The translations under genes were made by a program, and so were the position numbers. From Hymenoscyphus infarciens (Eukaryota > Ascomycota > Leotiomycetes > Helotiales > Helotiaceae), in the NCBI GenBank assembly GCA_001414345.1, contig LLCB01000626.1:1-16046 (forward strand): a DNA stretch of 16,046 nucleotides. Reading direction: 5' to 3'. Shown here one piece after another: positions 1 through 8,626 of the stretch (within the stretch, counting starts at the first letter, position 1; every line of letters begins with the position of its first letter). The notes under the pieces were generated by a model. That model was not told the origin of the DNA, ran no database searches, and saw only the letters and a program-made list of their open reading frames with translations.

Positions 1-702
1 ATAAGTTCTAATCTTAGGACTTATCTATATATATAAGTAAAATAAAATAAGTTCTAATATTAGAACTTATCTATATATATAAGTAAAATAAAATAAGTTC
101 TAATATTAGAACTTATCTATATATATAGGTAGAAGAGAATAAGTTCTAATATTAGAATTTATCTATATATATAGATAGAATAGAATAAGTTCTAATATTA
201 GAACTTATCTATATATATAGATAAGAGAGAATAAGTTCTAATATTAGAACTTATCTATATATATAAGTAAGATAAAATAAGTTCTAATATTAGGACTTAT
301 CTATATATATAAGTAAAATAAAATAAGTTCTAATATTAGAACTTCTCTATATATATAGGTAAAAGAGAATAAGAAACTTATCTATATATATATAGATAAG
401 AGAGAATAAGTTCTAATATTAGAACTTATCTATATATATAAGTAAAATAAAATAAGTTCTAATATTAGAACTTATCTATATATATAAGTAAGATAAAATA
501 AGTTCTAATATTAGAACTTATCTATATATATAGGTAGAATAGAATAAGTTCTAATATTAGAACTTATCTATATATATAGATAAGAGAGAATAAGTTCTAA
601 TATTAGAACTTATCTATATATTTAGGTAGAATAGAATTCTAATATTAGAACTTATTCTATGTGTATAGGTAGAATAGAATAAGTTCTAATATTAGAACTT
701 AC
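1..702. repeat. 46-bp tandem array with a 24-bp palindrome in each unit
   Basis: Units start at 1, 47, 93, 139, 185, 231, 277 and 323 with an exact 46-bp period. A shortened 37-bp unit begins at 369, followed by units at 406, 452, 498, 544 and 590, a shortened one near 634, and a partial unit from 679. Most units contain AAGTTCTAATATTAGAACTT, a perfect palindrome that extends by AT on both sides to 24 bp, followed by CTATATATATAG or a close variant (also palindromic) and a variable A/G-rich linker. Linker variants (AAGTAAAATAAA, GGTAGAATAGA, AGATAAGAGAGA) recur in a mixed order, which suggests block duplication. TpG and CpA are essentially absent up to about 660, as expected after RIP. The array runs off the left edge, so its full length is unknown. 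Confidence 0.95.
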
Positions 703-947
703 AACTCGGCGCTTTACGCCTTCTAGACCCACATAAGGGTGGCTTCTTATTATAGCGAACGTGCCTCCGGAAGGGCCTCGCTCGGCTATTCGGCATGCAT
801 GAGGTGGAATTATGAGGTAAATTCTCCTTGGCGCGTGGTTTTGTAAATCAGGACTACATATGACGAAGGATGACTTGGTCATTTTGCTACCCAGTAATGG
901 CAAACTCATGAGTTGTTTATGAATCAAGGTAGTGAACTTAAGAGACT
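703..947. other. short unique spacer between the tandem array and the GH16 stop codon
   Basis: Sequence composition changes sharply at about 703 to GC-balanced, non-repetitive DNA. It must contain the 3' UTR and polyadenylation region of the minus-strand GH16 gene, whose stop codon ends at 948. A 103-codon open frame on the minus strand here starts inside the satellite and has no recognisable features, so I do not call it. Confidence 0.5.
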
Positions 948-2080
948 CTACACCGAATTCCAAACTCCGATGTAATCCAGTTCAAAAGAACTCTTTTCTC
1001 CGCCCAAAGTCATGTTGTTTGGGGGACCCGGCCACTAATATAACTCGTTAGTATCATAAGGGTGGAAAAAGAGAAAAAGAAGAAACTCACATTCCCCCCA
1101 ACAGCAACATTAACCAACAAAAAATGTCCCAGATGAGCAACCTCCTGCCAAGCCCCAAAATCCCCAACCTCCTTGCCCAGAATCTCAAACTTCTTCTTCC
1201 CATCAAGCCACCAACTCAAACTCTCATTTTGCCAAGCCGCAATACTCGTTCCATTGCTCGAAGTCGAGTTTTGCACATCTCGATCAACCATGAATCCTAC
1301 TTCATGCCAGACGTCTCTTTTGAATGGTTCACCGCCGTCGGGAGCGTTGGAGAGACCAGTGTACTCGTTGCATGGACCTCCAGGCGCGGTCCCGCAGTGG
1401 AGGGTGGAGTAGATGGTTGATTCGCCGTTTAGGACTTCCATTATATCCCATTCGGATGACATGGGCCAGTAGGTGTTGTTGTTGCGGAAGTTTTCGCCTA
1501 GTGGGTGATGTTAGATCGTGTAGGGGATATCCAAAACACCATAAGACTCCCAAAAATACCCTTCAATTTTTTTTAACAACATACCCAACGTCCAAAAAGC
1601 AGGCCAAATCCCCTGACTCCTTCCCTTTTTCTGTTCCCGCAACTTCACCCTCGCCTCAATCAACATCTTGCCCCCCTTCTCAGCTTTAAAATCCGTCCTC
1701 CTACTCTCAATCCTCGCACTCGTCCAATTGCCCACCCCAGTTCCCGCTCCTATTGGTGTAATAACCAAAGTCCCATCCTTAGTAACCCGGATATTATCCG
1801 TAGAATTGGTGTAAACCTGGAACTCATTGTTTCCCCATCTCTCGGAGCCTCCTGGGTACTGCGAGCCGAGGTCGAAGAGCCAGTTTGAGGAGGAGGGGAG
1901 GGAGGATGCTGCTGAGGGGGTGAAGGTGTCTAGGAAAGTGGTTTTGAAGCCTAGTTTGTTAAGTTGGGGGAAGGTGCGGGGGCTGAGGTGGTAGTTTTTG
2001 TGGAGGTGGTTGTGGGAGGGGGGTGGAGATGCAATTGCGGCTCCGCTGAGGAGAGCAAGGGAGAAGAGAGTGGATTTCAT
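948..2080 (-). CDS. secreted GH16 family endo-beta-glucanase (laminarinase-like)
   Basis: I model three exons, complement(join(948..1034,1091..1497,1585..2080)), giving 329 aa. Intron 1 (1498-1584) starts GTATGT and ends CTAACATCACCCACTAG; intron 2 (1035-1090) starts GTGAGT, has CTAAC and ends TTAG. Splicing restores the GH16 reading GIWPAFWTLG-ENFRNNN, then SSEWDIMEVLNG, then VAVGGN-WPGPPNN, ending LDYIGVWNSV. The GH16 catalytic signature ExDxxE is intact at about E181, D183 and E186 (nucleophile first, acid/base last). Residues 1-18 form a signal peptide (MKSTLFSLALLSGAAIA), so the enzyme is probably secreted and cleaves beta-1,3 or mixed beta-1,3/1,4 glucans. I chose the ATG at 2080 because it has A at -3 and gives a clean signal peptide; an in-frame ATG at 2089 adds three residues. 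NST and NWT sequons fit secretion. The family is clear; the exact substrate is not. The stop lies 246 bp from the satellite. Confidence 0.9.
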
Positions 2081-2883
2081 GATGTCCATTTGGTGGGGGA
2101 TAAAACGAGTGTGGTGGTATAAGAGCCTCAAACGAATGTGTGTCCTCCGAAAAGCAATTATTCAGAAAAAGGAATGACTGAGACAATGAGTGAGCCGAAC
2201 GAGTAAGAATCGTCAAGCCAAGAAACAAGAAACAAAACTTGGGCAACGCGTGAAGTTCATTTAAATACCAAGGCTCCCTGGTAATCACTAATGACTCGAT
2301 TGTCGTAAAAGGGGCGATACAAAGTTTGAAAATGTTTCTCGAAGCCAATTTATTTAAACTTTATCGCAGTGTTGCGGAAATCTGGGAGGACCGTACCTCG
2401 GGACCAAGTTTACACGGTACACCCAGATGATAGTGTTGCCCTGCATAAACTTAATAAATTTATCTAGATGGAATTTCAGAAGACCCTTTTCCGTCCGAAG
2501 GATAGAGTTTAATTTTTAAAGAGATACAGAAGCTTACTTATACAATGTTTTGGTTCGAACCAATCGAAATTTCCTGAAAGTACAGAAAAATCGGGATCCC
2601 TGAAACATGAGTTTCCCATTCAAGAACCACGCATTTTCTTCATTAAACAGAAATTCTTCGTCATATATAATCGTCTAGTCGTAACTAAATCCGGGGAAGT
2701 GGATATTGGAGAGCCTCCAAGTCCGCGCATCCGACCAATGAAAGGCGCCAAGATATCCCCTGAAGGCGGGGCATCATTGCGACGTACCGCCAAAAGTATT
2801 CCTCTCCTTTGAATAACCCAGAGCTCGCAGTGCGGAAAGCAAAGTCAGCAGCTTCACCTGATTAAACGAAGAGGCATACGAAA
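2081..2883. other. intergenic region, no gene supported
   Basis: This holds the 5' region of the GH16 gene and the 3' flank of the gene ending at 2884. Open frames within 1959-2348 overlap the GH16 first exon in another frame and look like shadows. A 14-bp perfect palindrome TTGGTTCGAACCAA sits at 2550-2563, with no tRNA structure around it. TpG and CpA are present at normal-looking frequency, so the region is not RIP-saturated. Confidence 0.6.
2259..2267 (-). promoter_or_regulatory. possible TATA-like element of the GH16 gene
   Basis: On the minus strand this reads TATTTAAAT, about 180 nt upstream of the chosen ATG at 2080. Position and sequence fit a fungal TATA-like box, but the match is short and no transcription start is known. 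Confidence 0.25.
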
Positions 2884-5138
2884 TCAACCATAACTCCCCC
2901 TCTCCATCAAATCCATCAAAGCCCTCCGATTATTTCTTCTCCCTTCCGCAACCGTCTTAGTACTCTTCCCCTTCTGAAAACTCGGGATCCTTAAATCCCA
3001 TCCTTTTTCTCCAGGCAAAGATACTGTACTTGTTGGATGACATAATCTCGGAGATGGCGCGTAGAAGGAAGTATTCATAGGAGTACGCGAGGACACTGGT
3101 GGGGGACTAGATTGTAATTGCAAAGGTAATTGATTTGAATAGAGCATTGATGGCGGTCGTTCGTTAGGAGGTAACTCATGCGCGTTCTTTGGAACAGTTG
3201 GCCATGACATCGCATGTTTATTTAACTGGTCTTGCTGGACTAGGTTCGGTCGCGCTGGTGGGTTTGGGCTTTTGTATAGATATGTTGTATCGACTACTTC
3301 AGGTGGTGGATTGTGAGAGGATTCAATGGTTTTAAATATTGTATCGGAAATCGGTTCTGTGAAGCCTCTTTGCTCTAGTTTCTTTGATGGTGGTGGTTCC
3401 GGGGATGTTGTTGGTGGAGATGCAGTTACTGGTTGGAATGTCAAAAATCCGGTGGGCAGTTCCATTGGACGATTAAAAGATTTCGGTTTTCTGAGGGGTC
3501 TTCTTGGTATGTCGAGAGAATTACGCTTTTTGGATTGGGCTCTTAGAAGTTCTGTTGCAACCTCTTGGACTTCTTGAGAACGAGACGTGGATTCACGGCG
3601 TGTAGTTTTCTGGGTTGGAGCTGGCGAAATTGGAGGCGTGGTATTGTTAAGATTAAGCTCTGGGCTTGTAGGTGTACTATCTGGGGGATATTCAAATGGA
3701 TTGATAGGACCAAGAAGATTGGTTGCACTAAGGCTTCGTAAACGTGAGGGATGAGATGGGACAGGAAGGTTTGTAAAAGAGGTTGAATGTTTCCGGGCAT
3801 GAGACTTGGGACTCCGAGTGGAGTGGTTGGCCATCTCCGGCGAGGTTGATGGAGACGGAACTGGTGAGTGACCTATGGATAGGATTGGTGGATGCGGAGA
3901 GGGCTTGGCTGGTAAATGAAAGGGTCGTGGACGTGCAACCCTCCTTGCTTCCTTTGCTGTAAAAAGAGTTGGGTTGATAGTTGTCGATGGCCAAGTCTGA
4001 ATTGTTCGCGGTGTTTTCAAAGGGGGCGTCCGGGTGATATCCGACGGGTCTAAGTTGAAAGATATCGACGTGTTGGGGTGCGGTGGTAAGGCATCTAAAC
4101 TTTCTTGTACCGGATGACTCTCTGGTGTCGTGAGTTGTAGCGAATTCGCCATACCAAGAGTAGACACTTCTGAAGATGCAGGTATAGGAACTGGATCATT
4201 GGTGTTTTCAGTCATATTTGAAGAGTCCGGTCTTGAAGTATTGGTAATCTCCAAGCTCTGTGAACTTGGCAATAAACTCCTTTCATTTGTTGGCGTCTGA
4301 CTGATTTCTGGTTCCGTTTCAGCAAGACTAGGAGGGTTCGACGTTGATATATGCTTCTCGAGTGACATTTGTTCTTTCTTTGAGACTTGCCCTCCATTCC
4401 CTGACCCAACTCTCTTCCGCGCTATAGGTCGACGAACCAGAGATGCCGCGGTAGGAGGTGTTGCTGATGGAACTCCCGGTGCTTCTAAAAGAAGGGTCAT
4501 TAGCGTTACCACAACATAACTTGGGAAAGGTCACAGTCCATACCCCGAGATGGTCCCTTTGGAGTTGAACTCTTTCCAGCTTCCCGGGCCATTCTTCTTT
4601 TCTGCCAAGGACTAATCACGTCATCTAAAGTTATCGCACTCTCCGGTTCGGGGGTGTTGAAATATTTTGTAGATGGAGTTTGCGCCGACATGAAACGTGT
4701 TTGTTCAAGCGGGGAGAGGAAAGCCAGCACTGAGAATAGGTCCTGTTGACAAGTCGACAATTCCATTTGCTGATTGACCAGTTTTCCATGATCGTTGAGG
4801 ATCCATTTTACCCGATTTTCGAATGTCACGATTTCAGTCCCCTCCTCTGCCTTTGCCCGGTCCACCCATTTCCCAATCTCATTGAGCGCGGTCTTTGCAT
4901 TGATGACGACACCTCTAATATATGATAACCTTCCTGGAGTGTTTATGAGTCGCGTCTTGACACTCTGAAGTACCAAAAGGCGCTCTACTTCTGCTAGATC
5001 GTTGCGTAAGCTTTCAATCATTCGCACAAATGCGCCATGATCCGATTCGCTTTCGTAAATACGGCCAGCGTAGTCCAAAAGTTTGAACGCGGTATTGATG
5101 AAGTTGAAGGCAGAACCTTTGACGAGGGAGTCCCCCAT
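2884..5138 (-). CDS. fungal protein with STAND-type-like N-terminal helical domain and long disordered Pro/Ser-rich tail
   Basis: I model two exons, complement(join(2884..4484,4544..5138)), 731 aa. The 59-nt intron (4485-4543) runs GTATGG to CTAATGACCCTTCTTTTAG and fuses two long open frames in phase (KGPSR-EAPGVPSATPP). Residues 1 to about 165 are predicted helical (SAFNFINTAFKLLDYAGRIY, then an acidic/leucine stretch RNDLAEVERLLVLQ). They resemble the N-terminal domains placed before STAND NTPases and similar modules in Pezizomycotina; that is recognition by eye, not a search result. Residues from about 198 to the end are rich in Pro, Ser and Thr with scattered basic patches (RRPIARKR, SHARKHSTSF), likely intrinsically disordered. 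No NTPase, kinase or transmembrane segment is seen. The start ATG at 5138 has no competing upstream in-frame ATG in the open frame. Possible roles are a scaffold or signalling adaptor; function is unknown. Confidence 0.8.
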
Positions 5139-6495
5139 TTTAGGCGCCGATAGGTTGAATTGAGAAGTTGATGTTGGAATTTACGACTTGACGAAGGTAA
5201 CCAGTGGGGCTGCGTCACCAGGAGCACTAAGGCAATAATTATTCTTCCTAGGGTATCTTTTGAGTGCGAGGCGTAGAGGGAGCGCTTGAGAGCAGAATGT
5301 GATCAGGCAAGTGAGGGGTTCAGGACAGCTAAAGGTGTAGTTGCTGCTTTAGACACGACTTTTGGAGGCGAAATACCAACTGCAGGACATCTGCAACGGT
5401 GACCCATCATCGTGTGCCTCCTAAAATAACCCCTCGATAAAAATTGGTGGGACTCAAATATCGCCCCAGGGCTAGCCTATAAGAACGAGGATTCTTTTCT
5501 TAGAAGGATCAAGAGAGGATGATGGCTCCAGCCTTCGGGCCGCAAACAAACGCAAGAGTCTCAAATCCGCCTCTCATCTTCATTTCAGCCTCCACCATGA
5601 GGGATGCCTTTAGATATCATCCGACCTTGTCAGCAAACTTAGCGAGGCGCTCCCTTTTTGGGTTGCAGAAGGCAAATCTCATATTACAGAAGCGATGGTT
5701 ACAAGAGAGGAAGTTGACCACTTTCCGAACCAACCAATTTCATGGATGAGTTGCAGCCCGGGAAACGGAAGAAAAGCAGAAAGACAAATAAGCAAAGGCC
5801 CAATGAAAAGGTAGCAAGCATGCGGTGCAACGTGGGCATTCAAGTCAAATGCAGGCTGTGCCGCTGCTGAGCTGCTGAGCTGCTGAGCTACGGGTTTGCA
5901 GAAGGTCTTCCGCGCCAGGCTTGATTCGTAGGTATCTATTTACAACTCAATTGTGGTGGGAAAGACATTGAGATGGAGAGAGAGAGAAGGTGAAGAAAGA
6001 TAAGATGCGGCTCTGTGAGGGCCTGAGAGGGCAATCCCGACGTTGACGAACTTGTCTTGTTAAAGCCTACGGAACGTATAAACGAGAGGACAGGAAGAAC
6101 CTTCCTGAGGCCGCTCTTGAGTGGGTCAAGTCGGATAATCAAATATCCGCCTCGGTGCCAGTCAAGTACCTAGAGGCGCTAGGGGATAAACCGATAAACA
6201 CCCAGACCTCAACCACGTGCACCCCTCCCCTCATCCACTCTGTAACCAGGCTACCGGCACCTCAACCCATCATACGTACACACGACTATTACTATTCTTC
6301 TACACAGTACTCCGTATACAGGGCTGACCTTCTCGTCCTCGTCAAATCTACTGCATCTTGGATTCTTTACATTAACTTCCGCGAATACTGTAACTCGGCG
6401 GTGCCAATAAGATCAATACCTACGAAAGGGTAACACAAGAGCTAAGCTACGTCTCTAACGCCTCAACTCCAATCCAATCCTATCAATGGAGACAC
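5139..6495. other. 1.36-kb intergenic region without a supported gene
   Basis: It separates the start of one minus-strand gene (5138) from the stop of the next (6496). It should contain the promoter of the former and the 3' UTR of the latter. Short open frames occur on both strands (5519-5749 plus, 5936-6142 minus, 6155-6433 plus), but none has recognisable domains, convincing splice partners or a clear signal sequence. A GA-rich run lies at about 5970-5995 and an 8-bp triplicate at 5864. A small lineage-specific gene or a non-coding transcript cannot be excluded. Confidence 0.5.
5864..5887. repeat. three perfect copies of CTGCTGAG
   Basis: The 8-bp unit CTGCTGAG occurs three times head to tail at 5864-5871, 5872-5879 and 5880-5887. 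The preceding CCG and following CTACGG suggest degraded flanking copies. This is a microsatellite in non-coding DNA and probably length-variable between strains. Confidence 0.85.
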
Positions 6496-7950
6496 TCAAG
6501 AAAATCCCGCTCCCACGTCCACATCCAGCTCCTCCGGCTCACTCAGCACACGCGGGGGCGAGAGCACTACAGCCTCATCGCTCACAATCTGCAGCAGCCC
6601 CGGGAACACCACCAATCTGTCAGTCTGTCCCGTCCCGCTGTAGTCAAAGTGGAACGAGGCAGGTTGAGAGAACAAGACGAAGGCAAGTTGAGCCGCTCGC
6701 TTGATCGTCCCTTCCAAATTCCTTCGTCGCGCCTGCAGGTCTACGCCCGGATCGAGAAATGGGCGAAGCACTGATTCGGCTGTTTCCATGACCCGATTGA
6801 CGCTTTGATTTCGAGTGTCATGTTCCCCCAATGCTTGTCCGTATTGTCGTTGAAGCAATGCCCCGGTGATGGTTTTCCATTTGCTATAGAGGGCTGGTTG
6901 AGCTGAAAGTTGTTAGCGAATTTCTTCTAGATTATTGACAATATGTCTCGTATGAGCGCGTGTCTTACCCAAATCCGTCTTTTCTGTGGCTGAGAGAGAC
7001 GCGGCAAGTGCAGAAATCTCGTGTGGGAGCAAGGACGCATGGGAGTCATACTGTCCCTCGCAACTTGAAAGTATCAATTGTGCGAGGTAGAGTTGAATGG
7101 CCGCGATCCGTGTTGATGGATTCAAGAGTAAATTCCGTATTGTTGCTGCCGGCATTCCGGTAGCTTGAGCCAGCTCAAACACCTCCGTCTCGTCCACAAG
7201 TTCAGGTCGAACAGCGGCGTGATGATAATAATTTTGGACGTGGTTCTTGATTCCATCGCGAATTCGAGATATTGCTCCAATTATTGCGTCGTCTTCGGCT
7301 GGTTGGGGCAGCTGGCGATCGATATTCGATACTGCTCCTCCTCGTGTGGATGAGCTCGTTGCTTCCAGGGGAACCTTTCCTTCTGGAAGGTAACCTCCGT
7401 CTGGATATGGGTGTATTGAAGCATGTTTTGCTTGTCTTTTTCGACGGAAAAGAAAAAATAACAAGAAGCCTGCAATAAGTGCTCCCGCGAATGCACACCC
7501 AATCCCAATTCCCGCAGTGGCCCCTGGCGAGATTCTATTGTCCTTTTGGTTTTTGTTCTGTGCCCCACGAGTTGGAGTAGTCGTCGTCGACACATTCCCA
7601 GCTCCGGTCGATGAAGTTACAATTGCTGAAGAGATCTCAGCACTGGTGGTGGCCATTTGGCTTGATGTTATTGACGGGGAGTGTGTCGGTGTGCTGCTTG
7701 TTTGCGCTGGTTGAGAACCTGTGGTCACCGGGGTGGATGAGCCTGTTGTCGTCGATGCTGATGCTGATGGAACACAAAAACATCTTTTTGAGTCGAGATT
7801 CTGTGTTTGAGTATCCGGGGGATTGGTCGCTAAGCAAGAGAAAAAACCAGTTCCATCCTTGAAGCAAATACTTGGAGGGTAAGTTGACGTTGAAGAAGGT
7901 GCACAGGTAGACGGAGAAGCAGAGCAATCAGCTAATGGAGAGATGGACAT
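6496..7950 (-). CDS. Ser/Thr-rich single-pass membrane protein with conserved fungal cytoplasmic domain
   Basis: Two exons, complement(join(6496..6902,6969..7950)), give 462 aa. The 66-nt intron (6903-6968) runs GTAAGA to CGCTAACAACTTTCAG and joins EKTDL to AQPALYSKWK. Residues 1-60 hold six cysteines (C9, C16, C29, C39, C57, C59); 61-140 are Ser/Thr-rich, likely O-glycosylated. A membrane helix lies at about 144-168 (IGIGCAFAGALIAGFLLFFLF), followed by RRKRQ, so the C terminus should be cytoplasmic. The inner part has IRDGIKNHVQNYYHH and, at about 394-435, RRNLEGTIKRAAQLAFVLF then SFHFDYS and RLVVFPGLLQ, a pattern I recognise from uncharacterised fungal membrane proteins. The layout resembles WSC/Mid2-type surface sensors without their named domains. 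The longest frame opens at a GTG (7989); 7950 is its first ATG, with G at -3. No signal peptide follows it. An alternative first exon at 8003-8051, joined by a 44-nt intron (7959-8002), would add a hydrophobic N terminus in frame. Confidence 0.78.
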
Positions 7951-8626
7951 TGCGATGCCTGTGAGTTGAAAAGGGTGGATATCTTCCACGGAAGTAGACT
8001 ACTTTTCAACAGAAGTATTTGAAGTAGCGACTGAAGAACCGTGCCGCCCATCTAATCTAAGCCCCCTGGAAGTTAGCATCGGATCAGTTCAGAATAGCCA
8101 CCACGGCACCACAGGCATGCCGATTCTGTGGTGAGAATAGCGATCTCTGCTTGCGCTCGTAGCACTGCAGCCCAATCGATAACCTTGTCGCTTCATTGAG
8201 AGCCAACCATCGTCCACAAAAATACAACTCTTGGCGTTGGTTCCATCCTTACGTACTATGCCGGCCACCAACAGTGTCAAAGTGCAACACATAACTGCTG
8301 TATCATTCGCAAGGCTGCGGTAAGTGGTGTGGAGGAATATGCGAGTGATTCCTGCGCCCCCGCCCCTTTCTTTCTCACCAAAAATAATTGACCAAACAAT
8401 CGACCGCACCCACCCAATTGAGGCTGAAACTGGCCTATCATTTGGTTGTGCTAGCCGGCCGCTTTAGAGTGTTGGTTTGATTCTACGTTGACCCATCCAA
8501 TCTGTATCTTTTCTCTCCTACCTCGTTCATAATTTCTTTTATACTTGTTGTCAAACATTTATTTTCAATTCTGCGCCGTATTTTTGTGGTTTGATTCTTG
8601 GATTCCTTGTTTATTTTACTTGCGAT
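7951..8626. promoter_or_regulatory. shared 676-bp divergent upstream region
   Basis: This stretch lies between two start codons pointing away from each other, so it must carry both promoters. CCAAT motifs occur on the plus strand at 8172-8176, 8414-8418 and 8497-8501. A pyrimidine-rich run of about 100 nt precedes the plus-strand ATG, as is common just upstream of fungal start sites. On the minus strand GATGCTAACTTCCAG (acceptor ending at 8066) is a textbook branch site plus acceptor, which hints at an intron in the 5' leader of the membrane-protein gene. I see no convincing heat-shock element (inverted nGAAn arrays). Confidence 0.45.

Noticed and set aside
1..702. CRISPR array or telomere
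   Set aside because: Units are head-to-tail without unique spacers, so not CRISPR; TTAGGG-type repeats are absent, so not a telomere.
652..963. 103-codon minus-strand frame beside the satellite
   Set aside because: It overlaps the last GH16 exon in another frame and ends inside the tandem repeat; no motif or signal is present.
2550..2563. GGTTCGAACC resembling a tRNA T-arm
   Set aside because: It is simply the middle of a 14-bp palindrome; no acceptor, D or anticodon stems can be found around it.
5519..5749. 76-codon plus-strand frame starting MMAPAFGPQ
   Set aside because: No domain, no splice partner and no similarity I recognise; length is within chance for this GC content.
6155..6433. 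92-codon plus-strand frame
   Set aside because: No recognisable content, ends in the 3' flank of the opposite-strand gene, and low-complexity composition.
8089..8409. 106-codon minus-strand frame with a short hydrophobic stretch (CCTLTLLVAG)
   Set aside because: It lies in the divergent promoter region, ends in a stop before the membrane-protein gene, and I could not join it in phase through a good intron to the frame at 7950.
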